From Candidatus Butyricimonas faecavium (GTDB lineage: Bacteria; Bacteroidota; Bacteroidia; Bacteroidales; Marinifilaceae): a stretch of 64,000 bases of DNA. The position numbers and the translations under genes were made by a program. Below, one piece after another: positions 52,232 through 60,468 of the stretch (position 1 is its first letter; every line of letters starts with the position of its first letter). Below the pieces are notes generated by a model. That model was given only the letters and a program-made list of their open reading frames with translations. It did not search any database and had not been told where the DNA came from. The stretch is from positions 1-64,000 of the forward strand of contig CALUKD010000009.1 in assembly GCA_944321125.1 (NCBI GenBank), in the 5' to 3' direction.

Positions 52232-53160
52232 AAATCGTAAATCATAAATTGCAAATTCTTAAACTGTTCATCGGTAAGGGTTAACTGGGAAAAGAGGTCT
52301 TCCAACAAAGGGGCGTCTAGACGGTTGAAATCTTTCTCCCGGGGTGAGATAATCAGACCTGCGAAGTCTACGCACCCGGGACTGAACAGTATGTTTTCAT
52401 CTCCTTCCGCGAAGAATTGCCAGGGGCGGTGTTGACGACGGGGAAAGATGACTACCCACCATTCGTTGTTTTCGTACCAGACGAAGAGGTTCATCATGGG
52501 TTCCGGGTCGTTCGGAATGATTTGTCCCATAAGTGACAATAATTGCTCGAAAATGTCCATTAATTGCTCCTGATTGTTTGAATGGAATATGATATTCTTC
52601 CGGAGGTAACGATGGATACTTTCGATTGTTGTCTCTTGTGATTCGGATATCCACAAGATTTCTTTCGGGCAGGAGTTTACATCGGTTTCTAAGGGCATGA
52701 TATGACGTGCTGCCAGTTGGAAATGAAAATGATCCGGGGCGGAGGCGCCACTACGAGGACCATTGTAGAAAATCGTATATTCCGGGTAAGTTTGTGCTAT
52801 GGCCAACATATCTTGGAAATGTCCCTTGATTAGCTGGGGAATGTGTTGCTTTGCCGGAACCGTGTAATGGCGGTCGAATATGGGATAAGGATTTACCCGT
52901 ATATCCAGCGTGGGATTATAATCGAAACTGGTTTGTTCCAGTGGTATGTTTTCTTTACACAGGAAACAGGCTCTTGCCTTGATCGATTGCTCATCTATTT
53001 TAGCTACTGCCGATTGGATTCGGTCCGGGTTGTACTGGATACGAATTTGGAATCCCTCGAAATCGATAGTACGATAAATGACATTCCGCAAGCGTTTATA
53101 ATTGTCCCGGGCTAAAGGCCAAGAGGCTAATTGTGTTTTAGTAAATTCATCGAAAAACAT
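52228..53160 (-). CDS. DUF4922 protein, GalT/HIT-like nucleotidylyltransferase fold
   Basis: A 310-aa cytoplasmic protein. I read it as a member of the GalT/Apa branch of the HIT superfamily. The motif APDHFHFQLA (142-150) has the HxHxQ arrangement (His144, His146, Gln148) used by nucleotidylyl transfer/phosphorylase enzymes of that branch, and CFLC (Cys65/Cys68) resembles the first half of the GalT zinc site. The segments NPYPIFDRHYTVPAKQH and FYNGPRSGAS precede the motif as in that fold. A reaction on a nucleotide-sugar or dinucleotide is inference. It lies between GT2 and SpoIID genes and shares a 4-base overlap with the latter. Confidence 0.78.
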   Translation of the reverse strand: MFFDEFTKTQLASWPLARDNYKRLRNVIYRTIDFEGFQIRIQYNPDRIQSAVAKIDEQSIKARACFLCKENIPLEQTSFDYNPTLDIRVNPYPIFDRHYTVPAKQHIPQLIKGHFQDMLAIAQTYPEYTIFYNGPRSGASAPDHFHFQLAARHIMPLETDVNSCPKEILWISESQETTIESIHRYLRKNIIFHSNNQEQLMDIFEQLLSLMGQIIPNDPEPMMNLFVWYENNEWWVVIFPRRQHRPWQFFAEGDENILFSPGCVDFAGLIISPREKDFNRLDAPLLEDLFSQLTLTDEQFKNLQFMIYDL

Positions 53161-53194
53161 GAGAAGGAATTGATTTAAGATTTATGATTTTTCT

Positions 53195-54565
53195 TCATTT
53201 CCAATTTTCAATTTTTTGTTGTCTGGCCAATATTTCAATCATACGTATTTTGTCTTTATAGTAATTATTCGCATTTACACGTTGTATGTTCAAGTCTGCA
53301 TCGGAATTACCTTCCCAACGACGGCACAAATATAATGGTTCATAGATGCGTTCGATCTGGTATTCGCGGGAAATTGCGAGAGCCGTGGCATAATCCTCCC
53401 CGTAACTTACATTCGGGATTCTGATTTGCCGGAGTAATGGTGTGTAGAATGCGCGGGGTGCCCCCAGTCCGTTGATCCGTAAAGCGTTGTTACGCCCGTT
53501 GTCCGGAGTCCATTCCTTGTGGTCAATGATGCCGGGAGGTATTTCTTCCAGTTTGAAGTTAACCATTTTGTAACTGCCGATAATCATGGCGCATTGATGT
53601 TTGTGGAACGTGTCGACAAGACGTTGGAGGACGTGTCGGTTGATGTACAAATCGTCACTATCCAACTGGATGGCGAATCGTCCGCAGTGTTCGCTCATAA
53701 TGGCATGTGTCCAGCATCCTCCGATGCCTAGATTGGTGCGAGGAGGAATGATGTGGATTATTTGGGAGTGTTTTTGAGCCATTTTTTTTACAATGGCGGT
53801 TGTATCATCGGTGGAGTGATTGTCGACAACGAGAATATTATACTTGAAGTTTGTTTGTTGTGAAAAGACGGATCGAATAGCTTCCGCGATAGTCTTTTCC
53901 CGGTTACGTACGGGAATGATGACAGATGCTTCGGTTTCAAAATTTTCATCTTGGAACGTGACAGTTTTGAATATAGGGGGTAAGTAGGCCCCGATGGCCT
54001 TCAAGTGAGCAGTGAAAGCCCGTTCCATTTCAATTTGAACTTCCCGGTTACGAGGGTTCACGTAATCGAATTGCTTTTCACCGGAACGTCGGGAATCATG
54101 TTCTTTTTCCGAGTACAAGAATTCGGGAATCCGAAAAATCAATCCTTCCCGGGAAAGACGCAGGCGCAGGTCGTAAAGTGCAGCGAAATTGTATTCCGTG
54201 TCCATCTCGCTGATCACTTTTTTTAAAACGTCTGTTCTGAATAAAAGTATTGATCCGAAGTCAAAATCATCCCTGACACTTCCCAATTGATAGTCAATGG
54301 TCGGGTGTGCCGTTTGCAGGCCGTTTTGTTCCGTGTAATAATCTGAGTAAAGCATGACGGCTCCGGTGGCTTGTGCTACTTGGAGAAAACGTTTTTGAGC
54401 ATGTTCTTCTAGCCGGGGAGTCGGGTATTTCGTGTAAAAAAAGACATAAGGGGAATCAATTGTTTCGGTAATTTTCCGCAAGGTGGCTGTTTGTTCAAAA
54501 TGCACGTAAGTATCAGTCTGTTCCTCCCTTGTTAGCCGGGATATGATACAAGAAATAATGGACAT
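53195..54565 (-). CDS. family 2 glycosyltransferase with N-terminal second domain
   Basis: A 456-aa protein. The C-terminal part (about 214-456) is a GT-A family 2 transferase: [32 protein letters not shown], and the metal-binding QLDSDD. The N-terminal 200 residues ([19 protein letters not shown] ... [15 protein letters not shown] ... [19 protein letters not shown]) resemble a second, degenerate GT-A domain. The last residues (QKIENWK) are encoded by a dispersed TTGAAAATTGG-like repeat. It is the first gene of the four-gene minus-strand operon and diverges from the sensor kinase. Its product sugar is unknown; cell-wall or surface glycan work fits its neighbours. Confidence 0.88.
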   Translation of the reverse strand: MSIISCIISRLTREEQTDTYVHFEQTATLRKITETIDSPYVFFYTKYPTPRLEEHAQKRFLQVAQATGAVMLYSDYYTEQNGLQTAHPTIDYQLGSVRDDFDFGSILLFRTDVLKKVISEMDTEYNFAALYDLRLRLSREGLIFRIPEFLYSEKEHDSRRSGEKQFDYVNPRNREVQIEMERAFTAHLKAIGAYLPPIFKTVTFQDENFETEASVIIPVRNREKTIAEAIRSVFSQQTNFKYNILVVDNHSTDDTTAIVKKMAQKHSQIIHIIPPRTNLGIGGCWTHAIMSEHCGRFAIQLDSDDLYINRHVLQRLVDTFHKHQCAMIIGSYKMVNFKLEEIPPGIIDHKEWTPDNGRNNALRINGLGAPRAFYTPLLRQIRIPNVSYGEDYATALAISREYQIERIYEPLYLCRRWEGNSDADLNIQRVNANNYYKDKIRMIEILARQQKIENWK

Positions 54566-54589
54566 AAATTACAAGTTTAAGGTTTAAGC

Positions 54590-54597
54590 CAAAGATA
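54590..54597 (-). promoter_or_regulatory. -7 box of the GT2-DUF4922-SpoIID-AmpG operon
   Basis: Minus-strand TATCTTTG, 24 bases before the GT2 start codon. No TTG sits at the ideal -33 spacing. Confidence 0.5.
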
Positions 54598-54622
54598 TAT
54601 CTTTTTGTAGAAAGTGTATGAA

Positions 54623-54657
54623 TTTTGGCGTATTTTAAGAGAAAATAAATATCTTTG
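54623..54657 (+). promoter_or_regulatory. promoter of the sensor kinase gene
   Basis: TTTTG (54623-54627), 22 bases, then TATCTTTG (54650-54657), 18 bases before the start codon. It diverges from the GT2 operon box 52 bases away. Confidence 0.6.
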
Positions 54658-54675
54658 CGAAGTTACAATTAGAAG

Positions 54676-56976
54676 ATGTTGGAGTTTTTCATAAAGCTAT
54701 ATAGGAACCTTAGGTACGCGGGAGTGTTACTCGTTTTGTTGTTCGTTTCTTGGACAACCAAGGGGGCAACCGGTGAGCCAGATTCCCGTATATTAATTAT
54801 CAGTTCCTATAACCCGGAAACTTCCCAAACTGCCAAGAATATATCTGAATTCATAGAAGAGTACAATCGACTTGGGGGGAATTTTTCAATTGATATTGAA
54901 AATATGAATTGTAAAAGTTTTTCTGAGGCTTGTTTGTGGGAAGGACGAATGAAAGGGATATTGGATAAAAATGTCGAGAAAGGTATACCGAAACTTATTA
55001 TTCTGTTGGGACAGGAGGCATGGACGGCTTATTGGTCTCAGGATTCGCTGGTTACCCGGGACGTTCCGATTATGGGGGGAATGGTGAGCCGGAATGCTGT
55101 TTTGTTGCCGGAGGTGGGTACTGATTTGGAGAATTGGGAGGCGGAGAGTGTAGATGTGATAAGTGATAATATCCGGGAATTGGAGGTTTTTGGTTTTGCT
55201 TACGAGTATGACGTGGTAGCAAATCTTCGGTTAATTTTGGATTTTTACCCGGAAACCAAGCATATTGCTTTTATTACGGATAATAGTTACGGGGGAGTTT
55301 CTTTGCAGGCTTTGGTGAAGAAAAAGATAAAGGAGAAGTTCCCGCATCTGGATTTGATTCTTTTGGATGGTCGGAAGCATACGATTTATTCGATCAGTGA
55401 TGCAATTGTGCAATTGCCGGAGAAAACGGCTATTTTGTTGGGAACGTGGCGGGTAGATAGAAATGATGGTTATTTCATGCGGAATGCCACGTATTCGATG
55501 ATGATGGCGAATCCTAAAATTCCGGCTTTTACGATTACTTCTATCGGGATGGGACATTGGGCAGTCGGGGGATGTGTACCGCAGTACCGGACAGTTGGAA
55601 AAGATATGGCTAGGCAAGCTCGGGCGTTAGAGCGGCGACATGATTCGACTATGCTAGCCGGTATGCAAATCATACCGAATGAGTATTGTTTTGATTATAC
55701 CAAGTTATGTTCAGAGGGGTTCCTGAATAAAGCGGAGGTCAAGGGAGCCATTCTTTATAACAAGAAGTTGTCCTATTTCGAAGAGTATAAGTACCAGATT
55801 ATAGGGGTCGTTTTAGCTTTTTTAGTTTTACTATTCGGTTTTTTCTTGGTTTTATATTTCTATTTTAGGACTAAACGTTTTAAAGATGCTTTGTGGCAGG
55901 CCCAAAAAGATAACATCTTAATATTGAATAATGTTAATTCCGGAATTAAATTTATTAATCCGGATTTCACGATAAAATGGCATAACGGAATAGATTTTGA
56001 CGTTGATCCGGAAAAAATAAAAAATTCTAAGGGACAAATTTGTTATAGGGTTTTGAGAGGCTTGGATACCCCTTGCTCTTTTTGTCCCGCAGTATTAGCC
56101 ATGAAGACGGGAAAAGTGACCGATGCTGTTGTGGAACGTGGGAATTATTACTTGTATATATTGGCGAATCCTGTTTTTGATGATGATAATAATTTGTTGG
56201 GTGTCGTGGTACGGATGGAGGATATGACCAAGCAAAAGCAGGGGGAATTGGAGTTACGGAAAGCAAAGGAAAAAGCTGAGGAGTCTGATCGGTTGAAGTC
56301 TGCATTTTTGGCTAATATGAGCCACGAGATCCGTACCCCGTTGAATGCTATCGTGGGATTTTCCGGAGTGTTGACATCGGATGATTGTGATGTGGAAAGC
56401 CGTCAAGAGTACGTGGCTATTATCCAAAAGAATTCAGATTTATTGCTTCGTTTGATCAATGATATTCTGGATATATCCCGCTTGGAAACAGGACGATTGA
56501 AGTTATCTTATGAAAAGGTTGAGATTGTTTCTTTGTGCCAAAGTGTGCTGGCCACGACCAGTTACGGGAAACGGGATGCGGTGGAGTACGTGTTTCTGGC
56601 TCCGTGTGAAGAATTTATGCTGGAAACGGACGTGCAGCGATTACAACAGGTACTAATTAATTTGCTGTCGAATGCCAATAAGTTTACGGAGCAGGGAAGT
56701 ATCACGCTAGGAATTGAGATTAATGAGGAGCAGGATTGTGTTTATTTTAGCGTGACGGATACAGGACGGGGGATTCCGGAGGATAAGCAGAAGAAGGTGT
56801 TCGAACGTTTTGAGAAACTGGATGAATACGTGCAGGGTACCGGTTTAGGATTGGCTATATGTAAGTTGACAATCACGATGATGGGTGGAGACATATGGGT
56901 GGATGGGGATTATAAAGAAGGAGCCCGTTTTGTGGTTCGCCATCCGTTACATTTGAAATCGCTTTTTGAAGAATAA
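54676..56976 (+). CDS. sensor histidine kinase with periplasmic binding domain and Cys-containing PAS
   Basis: A 766-aa inner-membrane kinase. An N-terminal membrane/signal segment (about 13-30) is followed by a periplasmic domain (about 38-365) resembling ABC substrate-binding proteins (RILIISSYNPETSQTAKNIS, KHIAFITDNSYGGVSLQALV). One membrane helix is at about 374-396. The PAS domain (about 412-530) carries Cys456, Cys467 and Cys470 (CYRVLRG ... PCSFCPA). The HisKA motif MSHEIRTPLNAI holds His550, and the HATPase domain has NLLSNANKF, DTGRGIP and GTGLGLAI. It has no receiver domain, and no response regulator is adjacent, so its partner is elsewhere. Signal unknown. Confidence 0.93.
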   Translation: MLEFFIKLYRNLRYAGVLLVLLFVSWTTKGATGEPDSRILIISSYNPETSQTAKNISEFIEEYNRLGGNFSIDIENMNCKSFSEACLWEGRMKGILDKNVEKGIPKLIILLGQEAWTAYWSQDSLVTRDVPIMGGMVSRNAVLLPEVGTDLENWEAESVDVISDNIRELEVFGFAYEYDVVANLRLILDFYPETKHIAFITDNSYGGVSLQALVKKKIKEKFPHLDLILLDGRKHTIYSISDAIVQLPEKTAILLGTWRVDRNDGYFMRNATYSMMMANPKIPAFTITSIGMGHWAVGGCVPQYRTVGKDMARQARALERRHDSTMLAGMQIIPNEYCFDYTKLCSEGFLNKAEVKGAILYNKKLSYFEEYKYQIIGVVLAFLVLLFGFFLVLYFYFRTKRFKDALWQAQKDNILILNNVNSGIKFINPDFTIKWHNGIDFDVDPEKIKNSKGQICYRVLRGLDTPCSFCPAVLAMKTGKVTDAVVERGNYYLYILANPVFDDDNNLLGVVVRMEDMTKQKQGELELRKAKEKAEESDRLKSAFLANMSHEIRTPLNAIVGFSGVLTSDDCDVESRQEYVAIIQKNSDLLLRLINDILDISRLETGRLKLSYEKVEIVSLCQSVLATTSYGKRDAVEYVFLAPCEEFMLETDVQRLQQVLINLLSNANKFTEQGSITLGIEINEEQDCVYFSVTDTGRGIPEDKQKKVFERFEKLDEYVQGTGLGLAICKLTITMMGGDIWVDGDYKEGARFVVRHPLHLKSLFEE

Positions 56977-57122
56977 TTCGTGTTGTGATAGTGCTTTTCT
57001 AGTTGTTCAATTGTCTTTTATTTGGTATTGAGAGAGAGACTCTTTTGTCTTTGTATTCCGAGAGGGTAAAAGTGAAAAAATTGAATTATAACTTGATGGT
57101 TGAGATTGGGGTGAGTAATGAA

Positions 57123-57162
57123 GAAAAAAGGCTGTCTGTTTACTTTTAGACAGCCGTTTTCT
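57123..57162. terminator. bidirectional terminator between sensor kinase and M64 peptidase
   Basis: Perfect 8-bp stem ggctgtct/agacagcc with a 10-nt loop, an A-run to the left (T-run for the minus strand) and gttttctt to the right. Same stem core as terminators at 11.7 and 20.5 kb. Confidence 0.87.
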
Positions 57163-57165
57163 TAT

Positions 57166-58443
57166 TTATCGGGTATAAAAATCGATTTGTTTTTTGATAG
57201 CTCGGATACACACTGGACAAAAGTCGTTGCCAAAGAGCGTGTTCATCAAGCAATCGTAACGAGGGCGGTAAACACCTTTAGAGACGTAACCGCCACCTTC
57301 GTAGACACCAAGTTTGGTCGGGTTTTGAGAATCATAAGGAGTGGGGATCGGTGTATTTTTATCAAGCATATCTTTCCATTTCTTATCGAAGTTAACCAAA
57401 GTGGTTAAGTTGGCCTCCCAAGGTTCCACTCCTTTCGGATACATGTCGTTATAGGAGGATCCTCCCACGTATTCGTCTCCTAACCCTAGGAATAGATGTC
57501 CGAATTCGTGAACATATACTTTTGCTGCATGTTGATTGCCGGAGACGCTGATCCCGTAGTGATTGTAGATGGCACCCCCGCCGTATTTTTGCGTGTTGGC
57601 GATGATATAGATAAAGTCGTAAGGAACATTTGACGCAAGGTCCCGGAGACTTTTGTTGTCATAAGTCATAATATAGCGTTCCATGTCAAATGTGTAGAAT
57701 GCGGAGTTCAGGATTGTATTTTTCCAAATATATTCTCCGGGAATATCTACACCGGATTCTTGTGAAGGAGCGAGAACCGCCCGGATGTTAAATTGTCCCT
57801 GTCTTTCTTTGTAAGGAGAGATGCTGAACAAACCTTCGGCGAAGCGTTTGCAATCCGCTTTGAATTGTTCCATTTCATCTGCCGTGTAGCCTTCGGGGAG
57901 CAGGACAATGTCTACTCGTTGAGCCGGGTTCCCGGTGTAATGTACGTCGAAAGTCGGGTATTGCATCCGGTGATCCTTCTTGATAAAATAACTGTCAACA
58001 TCCACGGTGTATTCAAATTTCTTCACGAATTTACCTTTCTTGTTCCGGGCGGATATTTCAATGCGTACGTCATTTTTCGGGAAAGGCATGGTGACAGTTT
58101 CGGAACAACAACGTCGGGTTGTTTTGGCTTCATCTGTGGTTTGCCATTCTCCGAAAAGGGTGCAGTATCCCCGGGAATAAATGAGTTTACCGGTGGCTAT
58201 GTCATACACGTTGAGATAATAATTCCCGTAGAACATGGTGTCGATAAGATTGATTTTTGAACCTCCCCAGTAAGGTTCTTCCAATAATTCTTCAAAATAA
58301 ATTTCATCGTGTTGGCTATCCCCGCAATGGGCGTAATCCATGCGTAAAGTTTTGTTGTGAAAATATTTGTCGAATTGCCCCCAAGATGGATTTGCTTGTA
58401 ATAAAAGTACGAAGCAGACCAATATTGTCATAATTTGTTTCAT
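57166..58443 (-). CDS. M64 family zinc metallopeptidase, exported
   Basis: A 425-aa protein from the ATG at 58443, which opens a clear signal peptide (MKQIMTILVCFVLLLQ ... SWGQ); the frame is open 22 codons further up. An N-terminal beta-rich domain (about 25-165) precedes the catalytic domain, which opens with AQRVDIVLLPEGYTADEM, the typical M64 start, and contains HEFGHLFLGLGDEY: zinc ligands HExxH plus the downstream Asp/Glu. The C-terminus has a Cys-containing segment (CLMNTLFGNDFCPVC) likewise common in the family. M64 members include IgA-cleaving enzymes from gut bacteria, but substrate cannot be read from sequence. Single gene, divergent from locus 4. Confidence 0.92.
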   Translation of the reverse strand: MKQIMTILVCFVLLLQANPSWGQFDKYFHNKTLRMDYAHCGDSQHDEIYFEELLEEPYWGGSKINLIDTMFYGNYYLNVYDIATGKLIYSRGYCTLFGEWQTTDEAKTTRRCCSETVTMPFPKNDVRIEISARNKKGKFVKKFEYTVDVDSYFIKKDHRMQYPTFDVHYTGNPAQRVDIVLLPEGYTADEMEQFKADCKRFAEGLFSISPYKERQGQFNIRAVLAPSQESGVDIPGEYIWKNTILNSAFYTFDMERYIMTYDNKSLRDLASNVPYDFIYIIANTQKYGGGAIYNHYGISVSGNQHAAKVYVHEFGHLFLGLGDEYVGGSSYNDMYPKGVEPWEANLTTLVNFDKKWKDMLDKNTPIPTPYDSQNPTKLGVYEGGGYVSKGVYRPRYDCLMNTLFGNDFCPVCIRAIKKQIDFYTR

Positions 58444-58475
58444 AAATTTTGATATTATTATTTTTAACCCTTGGG

Positions 58476-58509
58476 CAAAGATAGTTTTTTTACTACTTTT
58501 ATACACCAA
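58476..58509 (-). promoter_or_regulatory. promoter of the M64 peptidase gene
   Basis: Minus-strand TTG (58509-58507), 23 bases, then TATCTTTG (58483-58476), 32 bases before the start codon. It shares the short divergent gap with the locus 4 sigma gene. Confidence 0.55.
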
Positions 58510-58537
58510 TAAATCTGTATAATAATCCTTTGAAAAA

Positions 58538-59104
58538 ATGGTTCAAGATGAATTATTAATCGAGCAGTTGAATCAAAAACAGGAGGGAGCTTTTAAAATA
58601 TTGTTTGACCGATTTTATCGTTATCTCGTGTTATATGCCATGAAATGGGTGGAGAGACAAGAGGTTGCAGAGGATATTGTGCAGGATTTATTCGTGCAGG
58701 TATGGGAACGGGATACGATTTACAGTTCATACTATGGCTTTAAGAATTTCTTGTATAATTCGGTGAAGAATGCTTCGTTAGATTATTTGAAACACAAAGA
58801 AGTGGAAGGGAGGTATGTACGTTATACGCTTCGGGCGTCAGAGGCGGGTGAAGTGCCTGAATTGGAGGTTATGAAAGATGAGGTGTATCGCCGTTTATAC
58901 CAAGTATTGGATGAATTGCCCAAACGGTGTCAAGAAGTGTTTAAACATTATTTGGAAGGAAAAAAGAATAGCGAGATTGCGGAAATACTTCGAATATCCG
59001 AGTTGACAGTGAAGACTCAAAAACGGAATGCTATTGTTTATCTACGGAAGAGATTAGGTGGTGTATACATGCTATATGTCTTGTTTAAAGTGGGTTTCAT
59101 GTAA
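58538..59104 (+). CDS. ECF RNA polymerase sigma factor (locus 4)
   Basis: ECF sigma of 188 aa. Region 2: LFDRFYRYLVLYAMKWVE and AEDIVQDLFVQVWE. Region 4: KNSEIAEILRISELTVKTQKRNAIVYLRKRL. fecR starts 81 bases downstream, the usual close spacing that locus 2 lacks. No TAnnTTTG was found in front of this gene. Confidence 0.93.
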   Translation: MVQDELLIEQLNQKQEGAFKILFDRFYRYLVLYAMKWVERQEVAEDIVQDLFVQVWERDTIYSSYYGFKNFLYNSVKNASLDYLKHKEVEGRYVRYTLRASEAGEVPELEVMKDEVYRRLYQVLDELPKRCQEVFKHYLEGKKNSEIAEILRISELTVKTQKRNAIVYLRKRLGGVYMLYVLFKVGFM

Positions 59105-59185
59105 TTGAAAAATATTTTCTAAAAAAAGTCGATTTTTTATACTCCTTTTTTATCCTCTTGTCGTCTTTGGTATAAAATAACAAGG

Positions 59186-60358
59186 ATGATGAAACATTAC
59201 GATGAAAATATTATACAATTAATCCAGCTTTATCTCGTGGGAGATTTATCCGAGGAAGAAAAAGTGAAGTTGGAGGAGTGGGTTAGGCGAGATCCTTTGC
59301 ATGAGAAACTTTTTAAAGAGATTTGTAGTGAAAAGAGTGTTGCTTCCAATTTTGGTATTTACGAGAATGTAAATAAAGATTTGGCATGGGAAAAGGTTGT
59401 TTCAAAAGGGAATATTAAATTAGGACATAAATCTCGCCGTTTAGGATGGTATAAAGTGGTTGCTGCTGTAATGGTTCCGGTGATGGTGATTGCTGGGGGA
59501 TATTTTATAAAAGAGATGAAACAGGATACTTTGCAGAAGGATATGGAGATGGCTATTAAACCGGGAAAAAGTAAAGCGATTCTTCGTATGGGAGACAATC
59601 GTGTGTTTGAAGTTACGCAGGATCAAGAGATACAGCTTGACGTGGCGGAGGGAGTAGCAGTTGTCAATAGTTCATCGGGAATGGTTTATCCGGAATTAGT
59701 GGCAAAGGGAAAAATTGAATATAACGTTTTGGAAGTTCCCCGTGGTGGAGAATACACGGTTACATTATCAGACGGAACGGTGGTTTATCTGAATTCTGGA
59801 AGTAAATTGCGATATCCGGTAGCTTTCGGGGAGGAACATCGGGAAGTATTCCTTTCCGGTGAAGGGTATTTTGAGGTGGCAAAAGATTCCGTGAGGCCTT
59901 TTTCCGTGAATGTGGATAAGTTGAAAATTCGGGTATATGGTACTTCTTTCAACGTGAACACGTACAATCTTGAAAAGATTCAAACGGTTTTAGTTGAGGG
60001 TGTAATTGGTATTCAATATGTTAATTCGGATATTGAATATACTGTAAAACCGGGGCAATTAGCTCTTTATGATCAGGTAAAGGATACAATGGAGATTCGA
60101 GACGTGGATGTATTGCCTTATGTGGCGTGGAAGGATCATGAATTTATGTTTGAAGACGAAAGTTTAGAGAATATTATGAGTAAATTGTCTTTGTGGTATG
60201 ATGTGGATGTATTCTTTCAGACGGCAAGTTTAAAAGACTTACATTTTACCGGACATTTAGGACGGTACGAAGATATATCTCGTATTCTCAACGCTATAGC
60301 GGAGGTGACCCGGGTGAAATTCTCGATGAAAGAAAGGACGATTGTCGTGATGGAGTAA
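59186..60358 (+). CDS. FecR family anti-sigma factor (locus 4)
   Basis: A 390-aa membrane anti-sigma. Cytoplasmic sigma-binding part (LIQLYLVGDLSEEEKVKLEEW), one membrane helix (about 90-108, VVAAVMVPVMVIAGGYFI), FecR domain (about 183-280) with VPRGGEYTVTLSDGTVVYLNS and IRVYGTSFNVNTY, and a DUF4974 C-terminus (about 315-390) with MSKLSLWYDVDVFF and FSMKERTIVVME. A good leader caagg precedes the ATG. It is followed by two small hairpins and the STN-SusC gene. Confidence 0.94.
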   Translation: MMKHYDENIIQLIQLYLVGDLSEEEKVKLEEWVRRDPLHEKLFKEICSEKSVASNFGIYENVNKDLAWEKVVSKGNIKLGHKSRRLGWYKVVAAVMVPVMVIAGGYFIKEMKQDTLQKDMEMAIKPGKSKAILRMGDNRVFEVTQDQEIQLDVAEGVAVVNSSSGMVYPELVAKGKIEYNVLEVPRGGEYTVTLSDGTVVYLNSGSKLRYPVAFGEEHREVFLSGEGYFEVAKDSVRPFSVNVDKLKIRVYGTSFNVNTYNLEKIQTVLVEGVIGIQYVNSDIEYTVKPGQLALYDQVKDTMEIRDVDVLPYVAWKDHEFMFEDESLENIMSKLSLWYDVDVFFQTASLKDLHFTGHLGRYEDISRILNAIAEVTRVKFSMKERTIVVME

Positions 60359-60364
60359 AAAATA

Positions 60365-60436
60365 GCGGAAAATGTTGCGAGCATCTTCCGCCAAGATAAT
60401 AATAAACAAATAGGCTAATGTTGCGAGCAATGCCTA
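60365..60436 (+). promoter_or_regulatory. two hairpins with identical loops between fecR and susC (locus 4)
   Basis: Hairpin 1 (60365-60391) pairs gcggaa/ttccgc and atg/cat; hairpin 2 (60411-60436) pairs taggc/gccta with a few further inner pairs. Both present the 7-nt loop ttgcgag closed by G-C (60375-60381 and 60421-60427), inside a 13-nt direct repeat aatgttgcgagca. Neither has a strong T-run. They look like a protein- or RNA-binding site in the leader of susC. Confidence 0.6.
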
Positions 60437-60468
60437 ATGTTAAATACTAATATTCTAATTACAAAGGT

